From Romeriopsis navalis LEGE 11480 (lineage in GTDB: Bacteria; Cyanobacteriota; Cyanobacteriia; Leptolyngbyales; Leptolyngbyaceae), in contig NZ_JADEXQ010000014.1 of NCBI RefSeq assembly GCF_015207035.1, positions 16,668 to 80,667 of the forward strand: a DNA stretch of 64,000 nucleotides, given 5' to 3'. Both the position numbers and the translations under genes were made by a program. Below, piece by piece: positions 43,990 through 52,877 of the stretch. The notes beneath the pieces are model-generated. The model saw only the letters and a program-made list of their open reading frames with translations. It was not told the DNA's origin and searched no databases. Within the stretch, counting starts at the first letter, position 1, and each line of letters opens with the position of its first letter.

Positions 43990-44436
43990 CTAATCTTTGT
44001 GGATGTGGATTTCTCCAATATAGGCGGTGCCGCCTTGAACCTTGGTCTGCCAACCCTTAGCATTGTCCCAATTAATTTGGGTCATATGGCTATCGTCTTG
44101 ATTCACTAACGTCTGAATCTCCTGTAGCAAACTCCGTACCTGATGAGCAAATGTCGCATCTTTCCGTGCCACTATATCAAGATAATTTGCCACATCCTTC
44201 AGGTCATCCTCTGACCCAAACGCCTCTGCCTTCGCTAATGCATCTACCGCTGCCGGATTCCCTTGGAGCTTCGTCACGATCACGCCCCTCAATTCCTCGA
44301 TCTTCTTAATTCCTGCCTCAGTAATTTTCCCAGCAACTTTACCGATCGTCGCTTCAATAAACTTCTTCCCCGGCTCTGACTGCGCGATCGCCTTAACCGT
44401 CGAAAATGCCCAAGCAACTGCGGTCAATGACTCAAT
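43990..44436 (-). CDS. Small helical protein ending in the GGTAYIG motif
   Basis: 148 residues from the ATG at 44436; the frame stays open 66 codons further (to a TTG at 44634) and includes a plausible membrane segment LLWIFVMIESLTAVAWAF, so the start is uncertain. The body is helical (SEPGKKFIEATIGKVAGKIT, ALAKAEAFGSEDDLKDVANY). The C-terminus, WDNAKGWQTKVQGGTAYIGE with IHIHKD, matches the motif in the neighbouring 341-residue protein. The frames are on the same strand with 82 bases between them, so they probably form an operon. It may be an adaptor pair of a conflict or signalling system. Confidence 0.6.
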   Translation of the reverse strand: MESLTAVAWAFSTVKAIAQSEPGKKFIEATIGKVAGKITEAGIKKIEELRGVIVTKLQGNPAAVDALAKAEAFGSEDDLKDVANYLDIVARKDATFAHQVRSLLQEIQTLVNQDDSHMTQINWDNAKGWQTKVQGGTAYIGEIHIHKD

Positions 44437-44655
44437 CATTACAAATATCCACAATAATTTGTCCCATTCTAACGTTTCTACCCCCTGAGGGAATAATCTC
44501 CCTAGAACCGCCGGAACGGTTTGAGTTAGATCGGCTACCCCATGCCCAGCTCTGTAAAGTAACCAAGTTGTCGCTTGAACAATTGTCGTTGCCGGTTTGC
44601 GCTTGCTACACTCAGGGCGATCGGTAAAAGACAACCCTTGTTTCGGCTCAAGCCC

Positions 44656-45882
44656 ATGCGAACTCGCTCCATTGCTACGCTTACTGGCTTACTTCTCGGT
44701 ATGGGTGCGCTGCTAGGCTGTGCGCCCGCTATCCCCGTTCCCAGTGAACGCCTCAGCCCCAAGGCCGAGCAGCTAGCAGCGATCGCGGCAGTCAAACCCG
44801 TGCCGATCGTTAGTGGCCTCAAACATCCCTGGGGCATGGCCTGGTTACCCGATGGCCAAATCCTCATCACCGAGCGTCCGGGTCGCTTGCGTCTGGTCAA
44901 AAACGGTAAACTCGACCCCAAACCGATCGAAGGCGTCACCGCCGTTTCCACGATCGCCGCCCAACAACTCTTTGCCACCCAACAAGGCGGACTCCTCGAT
45001 GTCGCCATCCATCCCCGCTTTGCCAAGAATCGCTGGGTCTATTTCACCTACTCCCACGGCACCCGCAACGCCAACCGCACCCGCGTCGCCCGCGCCAAAT
45101 TTGACGGCAAGCAGCTCGATCAGTGGCAAGTGATCTTCGAGGTGGCCCAAACCAAACGCGGCGGTCAGCACTTTGGTTCGCGCCTGACTTGGCTACCCGA
45201 CGAAACCCTCTTAGTTTCCATTGGCGACGGTGGCAATCCGCCCGTTAAGCTCGATGGCGATCTCATTCGCAAGCAAGCCCAAAACCGCGCCAGCCACCTG
45301 GGTAAAGTCATTCGCATCAAAGACGATGGCAGCATTCCTGCCGACAACCCCTTCGTCTCCACCAAGGGAGCCGCGCCCGCCGTCTGGAGCTACGGCCATC
45401 GCAACATCCAAGGCATGACCTACGATCCATTGCGCCAGCGAGTTTGGGCCACCGAACATGGCTCCCGTGGCGGCGACGAACTCAACTTAGTCCAATCCGG
45501 TAAAAACTACGGCTGGCCCGTGGTTTCCTTCAGCCAAGAATACACCAGCAATCGCGCCGTCGCCCCGGCCACAAGTGCGCCCAATATGCTTGATCCAAAG
45601 CGCGTTTGGACCCCTTCCATTGCCCCCTCGGGGTTAGCGATTTATACCGGCGATCGGATTCCCCAATGGCGCGGTAACTTATTTGCCGGTGCCCTCGTCG
45701 CCCGCAGCATTCGCCGGCTCGAACTCGATGCCGCCGGTAACGTCACCGCCGAATCGCAAATCCCGATCGGTCAGCGGGTGCGGGATGTCCGCCAAGGCCC
45801 TGATGGTTATCTTTATGTGCTTACTGACGCCAATTCGGGTCAGCTGTTGCGCCTTGAAGTGGACTCGCCGAAATCACCTTAG
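44656..45882 (+). CDS. PQQ-dependent aldose sugar dehydrogenase-like lipoprotein
   Basis: 408 residues from the ATG at 44656. The signal ends at the lipobox ALLGC (residue 22), so it is a periplasmic lipoprotein. The six-bladed beta-propeller of the soluble glucose dehydrogenase (sorbosone/aldose dehydrogenase) family is clear: LKHPWGMAWLPDGQILITER, GLLDVAIHPRFAKNRWVYFT, QHFGSRLTWLPDETLLVSIG (with the catalytic/PQQ-contacting QHFGxR), YGHRNIQGMTYD, VWATEHGSRGGDELNLVQSG with KNYGWP, and APSGLAIYTGD. It should oxidise sugars to lactones with PQQ if the cofactor is available. Its upstream region is shared with the divergent small-protein gene. Confidence 0.9.
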   Translation: MRTRSIATLTGLLLGMGALLGCAPAIPVPSERLSPKAEQLAAIAAVKPVPIVSGLKHPWGMAWLPDGQILITERPGRLRLVKNGKLDPKPIEGVTAVSTIAAQQLFATQQGGLLDVAIHPRFAKNRWVYFTYSHGTRNANRTRVARAKFDGKQLDQWQVIFEVAQTKRGGQHFGSRLTWLPDETLLVSIGDGGNPPVKLDGDLIRKQAQNRASHLGKVIRIKDDGSIPADNPFVSTKGAAPAVWSYGHRNIQGMTYDPLRQRVWATEHGSRGGDELNLVQSGKNYGWPVVSFSQEYTSNRAVAPATSAPNMLDPKRVWTPSIAPSGLAIYTGDRIPQWRGNLFAGALVARSIRRLELDAAGNVTAESQIPIGQRVRDVRQGPDGYLYVLTDANSGQLLRLEVDSPKSP

Positions 45883-46008
45883 CTGCTTGATCCGCCAGGC
45901 TGATGATCAGCCGCCAAACCCGTTGATGCAACATTTTTGTACGTCCAATTGCGCGGTGACGGCCTTCCTCTACAATTGAGGGCGGAATAAAAATACCTTT
46001 AACAACCC

Positions 46009-46737
46009 ATGACTCAACTGCCCAACACCCTGGAAGAGGCGATCGTCCAAGCCCAAGCCGCCAGTCAAGCGGCGATCGAGGCCGGCTATTCGCGTATCGG
46101 CGTTGAGCTGCTATTCCCCGAGCTAAAAGCGATGCCGGTGGCCCAACAGTTCGCTGAGGCGTTTGTCCAGTACGGCGAAGGGCTGAAAATCTTTTTTACC
46201 GATGCAGGGACAGCCGCTTGGGCGAAAAAAAATTGGGATACAACTGGAGTGAAATTCGGCAGCGTCGATGTGGCCGGTCAGCGGCAAACTTCGGATGTGG
46301 ATGAGCAAGTTGAGCCGACCGATCGGCTGTATATTTTTGTCGCCCCGACATCAGTGGAAGTCGGGGCCGTCGAGCAAATTTGTGATGCAGCGGGCGATCG
46401 ACCCGTGATTTTGCTCAATCCCCGTTTAGAAGATGTTTCGATTATCGGGATTGGCTATGCGGGCCGACAACTGCGGGAACGCTTCTTAGTGACGATCGAG
46501 CCTGCATACTATCTGCGGCCTCTCGATGATACGACCGCACTCATGCGGAACTATCCGACGCCCTGGCAACTCTGGTGTCAGCAAGCGGCAGAGTGGTCGG
46601 TCATCGCCGAAGAACGGGAGCGTCCTGACTCGGAACGCATTGATGCCTTGCTCCTGGCGGCAACGGGCGAGCAAAAGCCCAAGTCAGCGGGGTTCTTGGC
46701 CCAGATTGGTTCCTTTATCAATGCCTTAAACCGTTAA
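46009..46737 (+). CDS. DUF1995 family protein
   Basis: 242 residues. The LPA3/DUF1995 pattern is present: LPNTLEEAIVQAQAASQAAI, RIGVELLFPELK, IFVAPTSVEVGAVEQICDAA, PVILLNPRLEDVSIIGIGYA, PAYYLRPLDDTTALMRNYP. The family is confined to cyanobacteria and plastids; plant LPA3 assists photosystem II assembly, but the cyanobacterial role is not defined. No signal or membrane segment. A terminator follows at 46806. Confidence 0.88.
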   Translation: MTQLPNTLEEAIVQAQAASQAAIEAGYSRIGVELLFPELKAMPVAQQFAEAFVQYGEGLKIFFTDAGTAAWAKKNWDTTGVKFGSVDVAGQRQTSDVDEQVEPTDRLYIFVAPTSVEVGAVEQICDAAGDRPVILLNPRLEDVSIIGIGYAGRQLRERFLVTIEPAYYLRPLDDTTALMRNYPTPWQLWCQQAAEWSVIAEERERPDSERIDALLLAATGEQKPKSAGFLAQIGSFINALNR

Positions 46738-46805
46738 TCGGCTGGTGGGCGATCCAGGAGCGCGATCGCAATTCTACTCAAGGGCGTATATATATTTGGG
46801 ACTTA

Positions 46806-46841
46806 CCCCTGTGGATTAACCGAAAATCCACGGGGGTTTTT
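46806..46841 (+). terminator. Rho-independent terminator after the DUF1995 gene
   Basis: CCCCTGTGGATT pairs with AATCCACGGGGG (one T-G wobble), followed by TTTTT. Confidence 0.8.
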
Positions 46842-47131
46842 GGTGATTTTTCAGTCTTTCATGAAGTCATACGGCAGTTCAATGATCTTTTGTTAGACTG
46901 ACGTGATTCTGCTAACCATGTCGGGCAATCTAAGCTCATCATGGGGGTATCCCGTGGCAGTCATCAGTAGGCACAGGCGCTAGTCTAAGTCTCCATGCAG
47001 CGCAATTGGTGCGTTCAATTGGAAAGTCAGTTCTGTCATGCGGTTAATGATTCAGCGCTCATGCTGGATTGTGGTATCTATTTCGACCACCTCTATCGCG
47101 CCCATATATTTCCCGTTGTTCGAGAGTTTCT
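46842..47131. other. Gap before the phosphatase gene
   Basis: No gene recognised. GCAGCGCAATTGGTGCGTTC and neighbouring short self-complementary stretches near 47000 could fold, but I cannot assign a known RNA family. It must contain the phosphatase promoter. Confidence 0.3.
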
Positions 47132-47887
47132 ATGAGTGATTGTGCTTCCCGTCGAATTATTTTTGGTGACGTTCATGGTCACTATGACGGTCTGATGTTG
47201 CTGATGGATGCGATCGCACCGGGAAGCGATGATGAAATTTATTTTCTGGGTGACTTGATCGATCGTGGCCCCAAAAGCTCCAGCGTCGTGAATTTTGTCC
47301 GCGAGCATAACTACGCTTGTGTGTTGGGCAACCACGAACAGATGGCGATCGAAGCATTCCCAGACAGCGAAATTTCCCCGCCTGCGTTACAGGCTTGGTT
47401 GCATAGTGGCGGGCGTGCGACCCTGGCGAGCTACGAAGACCCGGTGCTGATTATGGAGCATTTGGAGTGGTTTCAGAGCTTGCCCTCATACCTTGATTTA
47501 GGTGATTTGTGGTTGGTGCATGCCGGGGTGCATCCTCAGATGCCACTGCATGAACAGGATCGCGATCAGTTTTGTTGGATTCGGGAAGCCTTTCATAACG
47601 TCGAGCAACCGATCTTCGAAGATAAGCTGATTATTACCGGACATACGATCACCTTCACGTTCCCAGGGGTTGCGCCGGGGGCACTGGTGCAGGGCAATGG
47701 CTGGATTGATATTGATACGGGTGCATACCACCCCCGCAGCGGCTGGATGACAGCCTACGATGTGACCAATCAGAAAGTTTACCAGGTCCAGGTTTACGAA
47801 AATCAAGTCCGTGTCCTCCCCCTCGAAGAAGCCTTGATTAAGGTTGATCAACATTCCTTATCTAGACGACAAGCCATGATGATTTAG
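47132..47887 (+). CDS. PPP-type metallophosphoesterase (serine/threonine phosphatase-like)
   Basis: 251 residues from the ATG at 47132. All calcineurin-like metal motifs are present: FGDVHGHYDGL (GDxHG), LGDLIDRGPKS (GDxxDRG), VLGNHEQMAIE (GNHE), LVHAGVHP and IITGHT (the two late His). The bacterial PrpA/PrpE-like form dephosphorylates proteins or dinucleoside polyphosphates. No signal peptide. It lies 123 bases before argG and is probably transcribed separately. Confidence 0.88.
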   Translation: MSDCASRRIIFGDVHGHYDGLMLLMDAIAPGSDDEIYFLGDLIDRGPKSSSVVNFVREHNYACVLGNHEQMAIEAFPDSEISPPALQAWLHSGGRATLASYEDPVLIMEHLEWFQSLPSYLDLGDLWLVHAGVHPQMPLHEQDRDQFCWIREAFHNVEQPIFEDKLIITGHTITFTFPGVAPGALVQGNGWIDIDTGAYHPRSGWMTAYDVTNQKVYQVQVYENQVRVLPLEEALIKVDQHSLSRRQAMMI

Positions 47888-47914
47888 ATGGCTTTGGCGT
47901 GATTTGCCACTGGG

Positions 47915-47987
47915 ATTGTGTAAAAGCTGGCTTTCCCCGGTCGACCGACTGCCCTAAGATGGAAAGCCGGATACGTTGTTACACAAT
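47915..47987 (+). promoter_or_regulatory. Nested stem structure in the argG leader
   Basis: Outer stem ATTGTGTAA / TTACACAAT (9 bp, perfect), inner stem CTGGCTTTCC / GGAAAGCCGG (10 bp with one G-U), and a palindromic CGGTCGACCG in the loop. It ends 23 bases before the argG ATG. No T-run. A candidate cis-regulatory RNA or operator. Confidence 0.5.
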
Positions 47988-48010
47988 TTACGGTAGAGGA
48001 CTGGACGATT

Positions 48011-49213
48011 ATGGGGCGTGCCAAGAAAGTTGTACTAGCCTATTCTGGTGGGGTCGATACTTCCGTTTGTATCCCTTACTTGAAGCAAGAATGGGGCGTG
48101 GAAGAAGTTATCACCCTGGCGGCGGATCTGGGACAAGGTGACGAACTAGAGCCGATTCGCCAAAAGGCATTGGACTCAGGGGCGGCGGTTTCTTTAGTCG
48201 AGAATATGCAGGAAACCTTTATCCGGGACTACGCATTTCCCGCGATTCAGGCAAATGCCTTGTATGAAAATCGCTATCCGCTCTCGACTTCCTTGGCGCG
48301 GCCGCTGATTGCGAAGGCGTTGGTCGAAGCCGCTGCCAAATATGGGGCGGATGCCGTGGCCCATGGTTGTACGGGTAAAGGAAACGATCAAGTCCGGTTT
48401 GATGTGTCGATCGCGGCGCTTAATCCTGATCTCAAAGTCCTGACCCCGGCCCGGGAGTGGGGCATGAGCCGCGAAGAAACGATCGCCTACGGTGAGCAGT
48501 TTGGCATCCCGACGCCGGTGAAGAAATCTTCGCCCTATAGTATCGACTTGAATCTGTTGGGTCGCAGTGTCGAAGCGGGTCCCCTGGAAGATCCTTGGAC
48601 GGAGGCGTTGGAAGAAGTCTATGCCATGACCAAGGCGATCGCCGACACACCGGATACCCCAGAATATTTGGAAATCACCTTTGAGCAAGGGATTCCAGTG
48701 GCGGTGAATGGCAAGACCTACGGCCCGGTCGAGTTGTTCGAATACCTCAATCCGATCGTCGGAGGTCACGGGATTGGCCGGCTGGATATGGTGGAGAACC
48801 GCTTGGTGGGCATTAAGTCTAGAGAAATCTACGAAGCCCCGGCAATCTTGATGTTGATTCAGGCGCACCGTGATCTAGAGAGTCTCACCCTGGCTAAGGA
48901 TGTGTCGCATTACAAGCGGGGGATTGAAGAGACCTACGCCAATCTGGTTTATGACGGCCAGTGGTATAGTCCGCTGAAAACGGCACTTGACGCGTTTATC
49001 CAAGACACGCAGAAGTACGTGAATGGCACCGTGCGCGTGAAGTTGTTCAAAGGAACGGCCACGGTAGTGGGTCGCAAGTCGGCTGACTCGCTCTATACCG
49101 AAGACTTGGCGACCTATGGTTCCAGTGACGCCTTTGACCATAAAGCGGCTGAAGGCTTTATCTACGTCTGGGGCTTGCCCACAAGGGTTTGGGCCCAGAA
49201 GCGACGCGGCTAG
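48011..49213 (+). CDS. argG: Argininosuccinate synthase
   Basis: 400 residues, the normal length. It makes argininosuccinate from citrulline, aspartate and ATP in arginine synthesis. The N-terminal ATP-binding loop [15 protein letters not shown] is at residues 10-24. [15 protein letters not shown] is near 118, [20 protein letters not shown] near 150, then [20 protein letters not shown], and the C-terminal [15 protein letters not shown] [19 protein letters not shown]. All substrate-binding motifs are intact. The leader carries a nested hairpin and the gene is followed by a strong terminator. Confidence 0.98.
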   Translation: MGRAKKVVLAYSGGVDTSVCIPYLKQEWGVEEVITLAADLGQGDELEPIRQKALDSGAAVSLVENMQETFIRDYAFPAIQANALYENRYPLSTSLARPLIAKALVEAAAKYGADAVAHGCTGKGNDQVRFDVSIAALNPDLKVLTPAREWGMSREETIAYGEQFGIPTPVKKSSPYSIDLNLLGRSVEAGPLEDPWTEALEEVYAMTKAIADTPDTPEYLEITFEQGIPVAVNGKTYGPVELFEYLNPIVGGHGIGRLDMVENRLVGIKSREIYEAPAILMLIQAHRDLESLTLAKDVSHYKRGIEETYANLVYDGQWYSPLKTALDAFIQDTQKYVNGTVRVKLFKGTATVVGRKSADSLYTEDLATYGSSDAFDHKAAEGFIYVWGLPTRVWAQKRRG

Positions 49214-49241
49214 GCGCTGGAATGACGGTAACTGATATGCT

Positions 49242-49280
49242 CGCGGTGGGGGTCGAGGCCGAGCCCCACCGCGATTTTTT
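49242..49280 (+). terminator. Rho-independent terminator after argG
   Basis: CGCGGTGGGG pairs perfectly with CCCCACCGCG, followed by ATTTTTT. Confidence 0.9.
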
Positions 49281-49351
49281 ATGGTTTGCGATGTCACAGA
49301 TTGGCTTGCTGCTGCGTCTTATGGGTAAATGCTGTAAGGCGAGGGTTGCCA

Positions 49352-49975
49352 GTGAACTTATTAGAGATTCAGGCCAGCGTGCGTGAGGCGAACTCCATTT
49401 CGCGGCAATTGTCTGGTGCTTTTATCCAGGCTTGGCGATCGCCCCAACCGGGTGTCGCTTATCAGTTACGTGATGTGGGTTTACGGCCCCCGGCGCACCC
49501 GACGGAATTATGGACAACGGCGAATTATTTATCACCAGAAGCCCGATCGCCCGAGATGGTGCAAGCCTTAGCGGAATCCGAAGGGTTGATCGAAGAACTC
49601 TGTTGGGCCGATCGCTTAGTGTTGGGTGTGCCGATGTACAACTTTAGTGTGCCTTCGACGCTCAAAGCCTACTTGGATAATGTGATTCGGATTAATCGCA
49701 CCTTCAGCTTTGACCGCGAGACGCAGCATTTTCGGGGTTTAGCGCCGGTGGGGAAGGCTTTAGTGATTACGCCGAGTGCGGGCAATTTTGTGGTGGGGAC
49801 ACCTTTAGATGGACTGAATTTTTGTGATACTTATTTGCGTTCAGTGCTGGGGTTTATTGGCATTGAAGATGTGACGGTGGTGACGGTGCCCGATCAGTTT
49901 ATGGAAGAGACTGTGCGACAACAAGCGCGCCAGACTGCCTGTGAACAATTGCAGCAGTTAGCCATGGATTGGTAG
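49352..49975 (+). CDS. FMN-dependent NADH azoreductase / flavodoxin-like quinone reductase
   Basis: 207 residues starting at GTG 49352, with GAGGG 6 bases upstream; the open frame before it is not protein-like. The AzoR fold is shown by the start MNLLEIQASVREANSISRQL, the flavin loop VLGVPMYNFSVPSTLKAYLD (P-M-Y-N-F-x-x-P) and ALVITPSAGNFV. It reduces quinones or azo compounds with NADH as antioxidant defence. The ECF sigma gene follows after 10 bases, so the two form an operon. Confidence 0.9.
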   Translation: MNLLEIQASVREANSISRQLSGAFIQAWRSPQPGVAYQLRDVGLRPPAHPTELWTTANYLSPEARSPEMVQALAESEGLIEELCWADRLVLGVPMYNFSVPSTLKAYLDNVIRINRTFSFDRETQHFRGLAPVGKALVITPSAGNFVVGTPLDGLNFCDTYLRSVLGFIGIEDVTVVTVPDQFMEETVRQQARQTACEQLQQLAMDW

Positions 49976-49985
49976 GGGTGCTGCT

Positions 49986-50858
49986 GTGATGAATCGTGTC
50001 GCGATATTTAAGCAATATCGATCGTTGTTGTTTGCGATCGCTTACCGCATGCTGGGTCAGGTGAGCGATGCGGAGGATATTGTGCAGGAAGCCTGGATAC
50101 GGTGGCAGGGGACGCAAACCGTTGTGGAATCGCCGAAATCTTTTCTTGCGGCCCTGACCACGCGACTCTGCATTGATTATCTGCGATCGGCCCGCGTCCG
50201 GCGGGAGCAATATGTCGGTACATGGTTGCCAGAACCGCTACTGACCCAGCATCCGCCACCGCTGGATCAATCCGAATTGGCAGAATCCCTGTCCTTTGCG
50301 TTTTTAACCCTACTGGAGTGTCTCTCACCGACGGCCCGCGCGGTATTTTTACTGCGGGCCGTGTTTGATTACGACTATGACGAGATTGGTCAAATCGTGG
50401 ATAAAACGCCGCCGAATTGCCGTCAAATCTTCCGCCGTGCCCAACAGCAGCTCCAGCAAAGTCACGCCCATCCTCAGCCGTTACCGAGTACCCAGGAGAA
50501 CTTAGTGCGGCGATTTCTCCAGAGCTGGCAGACTGGTGATATTGATCAGATGCTGACATTGTTAGCACCGGATGTGACCACGATGTCTGATAGCAACGGG
50601 ATTGGCACCGCTCTGCGCTATCCCATATCCGGTCAACGACGGGTGGCACAGTTCTGGCTCGCTGTGCGGCGTAGCCGGCTTATCCCCGCGTTTCAGACGC
50701 AGTTAATGTGGCTGAATCAGCAACCGGGAATTGTCACCTACATTCAGCATCACCCGCAAAGCGCCATGAGTTTTGACTTCGCGGGCGAACAGATTCAAAC
50801 GATTTATACAGTGTTAAACCCCGATAAGTTATCGACTATTGCCCCACGTTTGATTTGA
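49986..50858 (+). CDS. ECF41-type RNA polymerase sigma factor (SigJ-like)
   Basis: 290 residues. Region 2 is YRSLLFAIAYRMLGQVSDAE with DIVQEAWIRWQG; region 4 is LECLSPTARAVFLLRAVFDY, then YDEIGQIVDKTPPNCRQIFR. The linker contains YVGTWLPEPL, the family marker of ECF41/SigJ sigma factors. The C-terminal 110 residues are a SnoaL-like domain that regulates activity. The usual D-G-G-G-K motif of that domain is replaced by DSNGIG. ECF41 factors normally control a neighbouring oxidoreductase gene, which fits the azoreductase upstream. ATG at 49989 is the other possible start (GTG/ATG pair). The 3-prime end overlaps the convergent next gene. Confidence 0.9.
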   Translation: MMNRVAIFKQYRSLLFAIAYRMLGQVSDAEDIVQEAWIRWQGTQTVVESPKSFLAALTTRLCIDYLRSARVRREQYVGTWLPEPLLTQHPPPLDQSELAESLSFAFLTLLECLSPTARAVFLLRAVFDYDYDEIGQIVDKTPPNCRQIFRRAQQQLQQSHAHPQPLPSTQENLVRRFLQSWQTGDIDQMLTLLAPDVTTMSDSNGIGTALRYPISGQRRVAQFWLAVRRSRLIPAFQTQLMWLNQQPGIVTYIQHHPQSAMSFDFAGEQIQTIYTVLNPDKLSTIAPRLI

Positions 50859-51567
50859 GCAGCATGACCCGCCGCCCATCCACGATCGAGGCCCAGAGTC
50901 CCTTATCGGTTAAGGCTTGCAGTAGGACGTTCGCGGCCGATTGGTCACTAGTGAACGAGGCGAGCAGATAAGGCTGCTGGCCGTAGGATACGAGGCTCAC
51001 CGTTTGACCCGTGGAAGCAGCGACTTGCTGGGCGATCGTGGGGTTGTTGTAATAATTGACCAAAACGGCGTAACCACTGCCTAAGGGCTGTGGATTATAG
51101 CGATTCGGGGTGGGCGCACCGACGGGTGTGGGCGCAACAGGCGTCGTGGGCAATGTGGCGGCGGGTGGTAGCGGTGGCAACACCGAAGGCGTGCCAGAGG
51201 TGGGGGGTTTAGCGACAAAGGCCGAAACCTTCGCTTGTTTGGCCACGTATTCCGCCCAAGCGTTCGCAGTTTCTGGGGCGTTGAAGCCGCCCACGCGCAG
51301 GACAGTTTCGCCCAGGTAATTACAGGTTGTTGTGGGGCTGCTGACGGGGAGAATTGCGGTCACGCGGGCTTGGTCCTCGGCGCTGGGTGTAACCGCCAAG
51401 AGTAAATATTCGTTGGCCTTGGGGGGCTGGCACGTAGCGAGCTGGGCCAGCGTTCGATCGCCAATTAAACCATTCCCCAGACAGGCGATTGTGAGCGCCA
51501 GCGTACCGATTTTGCCGGCTTTCGTAAACCGATTTGGAGCTAATCGAGCAGAAGACAAGCGACGCAT
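50836..51567 (-). CDS. Exported protein with SPOR-like repeats
   Basis: 243 residues from the ATG at 51567. Signal peptide: LALTIACLGNGLIGDRTLAQ. Two similar alpha/beta units are separated by a Pro-rich linker (PPLPPAATLPTTPVAPTPVG). The C-terminal one reads YAVLVNYYNNPTIAQQVAAS, QPYLLASFTSDQSAANVLLQ, ALTDKGLWASIVDGRR, as in cyanobacterial SPOR-like proteins that may bind peptidoglycan. It overlaps the sigma factor gene tail to tail by 23 bases. Function unknown. Confidence 0.7.
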   Translation of the reverse strand: MRRLSSARLAPNRFTKAGKIGTLALTIACLGNGLIGDRTLAQLATCQPPKANEYLLLAVTPSAEDQARVTAILPVSSPTTTCNYLGETVLRVGGFNAPETANAWAEYVAKQAKVSAFVAKPPTSGTPSVLPPLPPAATLPTTPVAPTPVGAPTPNRYNPQPLGSGYAVLVNYYNNPTIAQQVAASTGQTVSLVSYGQQPYLLASFTSDQSAANVLLQALTDKGLWASIVDGRRVMLLKSNVGQ

Positions 51568-51704
51568 GAATCTATCCCACAACAAAATTTGGTTCAACTG
51601 CACAGAATCACATCCCACAACAAAAGGGGTGCGATATTTGATACCACACCCTACACTATTTCGGTCAAATTTACCGCGAAAGTTGCGATCGTTGATATTG
51701 GTCT

Positions 51705-52022
51705 TTATGCTGCTGCGAGGGAGGCCGTCGGATCAGTGACGCTGGCTGGAACTTCACCCATCGCGACATGCTCTAAACGCAGTTTGAGCCAAGTGATAAA
51801 GCTTTTGTCGGTGGAGATGATCGACGCGGCGGGTTGGGGCACTTTGGCTTTGAGCTCAGCCAATTCGGGGGCATTCAGGAATGCTGGTTGTTCCACGAGC
51901 CAGAAGTCGATCGCTTTCTCTTTGGAGTGATAATCGCGGATGCGTTCCTTGATCACTTCATGGGTTGGCTCATCATCGAGCATGAATTTCTTGCTGGCTA
52001 AAACGTAGTAGTAAGTTGTCAT
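51705..52022 (-). CDS. ycf54: Ycf54, accessory factor of Mg-protoporphyrin IX monomethylester cyclase
   Basis: 105 residues from the ATG at 52022 (MTTYYYVLASKKFML). Ycf54 binds and stabilises the AcsF/CycI cyclase that makes the fifth ring of chlorophyll. The diagnostic segments are KERIRDYHSKEKAIDFWLVE, NAPELAELKAKVPQPAASII and STDKSFITWLKLRLEHVAMG. It is found only in oxygenic phototrophs, so it fixes the window as cyanobacterial. It lies 54 bases downstream of pdxJ on the same strand. Confidence 0.95.
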   Translation of the reverse strand: MTTYYYVLASKKFMLDDEPTHEVIKERIRDYHSKEKAIDFWLVEQPAFLNAPELAELKAKVPQPAASIISTDKSFITWLKLRLEHVAMGEVPASVTDPTASLAAA

Positions 52023-52075
52023 CTGAAATGTCTCCAAGGTTCAAACAGTCACATTGATCAAGCTTGTGGCTGAAG

Positions 52076-52795
52076 CTATTCGCCCCGCATGGCGAGCTTC
52101 ATTTCCCGGACGGCCCGATCGAGGCCGATCAAGACGGCGCGGCTGATAATGCTATGTCCTATATTCAATTCTTCCATACCTGGTAACTGTGCGACCGGGT
52201 AAACATTCCAATACGTCAATCCGTGCCCGGCATTGACGCGCATGCCGAGGTCGATCGCTTGTTCGCAGCCTTTGCCGAGGGCAGCCAGTTCAGTCGCCTG
52301 GGCTTCCCCTTTGGCGGCTTCGGCGTAGCGGCCGGTGTGCAGTTCGATAAATTTTGCGCCGGTATCAGCAGAGGCTTTAATCTGCGTGGCATCGGGGTCG
52401 ATGAACAGACTGACGGGGATGCCCGCATCTTGGAGTTGGCCCACAACTTGATTCATCCGGCTGGCCTGTCCGGCAATATCGAGGCCGCCCTCGGTGGTGA
52501 CTTCTTCACGCCGTTCGGGCACGAGGGTAACGTAGTCGGGTTTGACTTCCAGGGCGATGCCGACCATTTCATCGGTGGCGGCCATTTCCAGATTCAGATG
52601 GCTGCGAACAGTTTGGCGCAGGATGTGGACGTCGCGGTCTTGCATATGCCGCCGGTCTTCGCGCAGGTGGACGGTGATCCCATCGGCTCCGGCTAATTCG
52701 GCGATCGTGGCGGCGGCCACGGGGTCTGGTTCAACCGTACGGCGGGCTTGGCGAATGGTGGCAACGTGGTCGATATTGACTCCCAGGGTCAGCAA
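52076..52795 (-). CDS. pdxJ: Pyridoxine 5-phosphate synthase
   Basis: 239 residues. It condenses 1-deoxyxylulose 5-phosphate with 3-amino-2-oxopropyl phosphate to pyridoxine 5-phosphate. [20 protein letters not shown] opens the barrel. [20 protein letters not shown] contains the catalytic His/Arg set, [17 protein letters not shown] follows, and the phosphate site is [12 protein letters not shown]. Full length and ordinary. It may be co-transcribed with ycf54. Confidence 0.97.
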   Translation of the reverse strand: MLTLGVNIDHVATIRQARRTVEPDPVAAATIAELAGADGITVHLREDRRHMQDRDVHILRQTVRSHLNLEMAATDEMVGIALEVKPDYVTLVPERREEVTTEGGLDIAGQASRMNQVVGQLQDAGIPVSLFIDPDATQIKASADTGAKFIELHTGRYAEAAKGEAQATELAALGKGCEQAIDLGMRVNAGHGLTYWNVYPVAQLPGMEELNIGHSIISRAVLIGLDRAVREMKLAMRGE

Positions 52796-52877
52796 GGCTC
52801 GATCGCTCCTAAAATGCAGATGAAAAATTAGTAAGCCTTGATTCTACCGGATTGATCTGGGTATGGCGAATGGTGGC

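Noticed and set aside
46900..47110. Possible structured RNA in the gap before the phosphatase gene
   Set aside because: Short complementary stretches exist, but I could not match them to 6S, SRP, tmRNA or another known RNA.
48194..48868. 224-codon minus-strand frame within argG
   Set aside because: Shadow of argG; composition follows the opposite strand.
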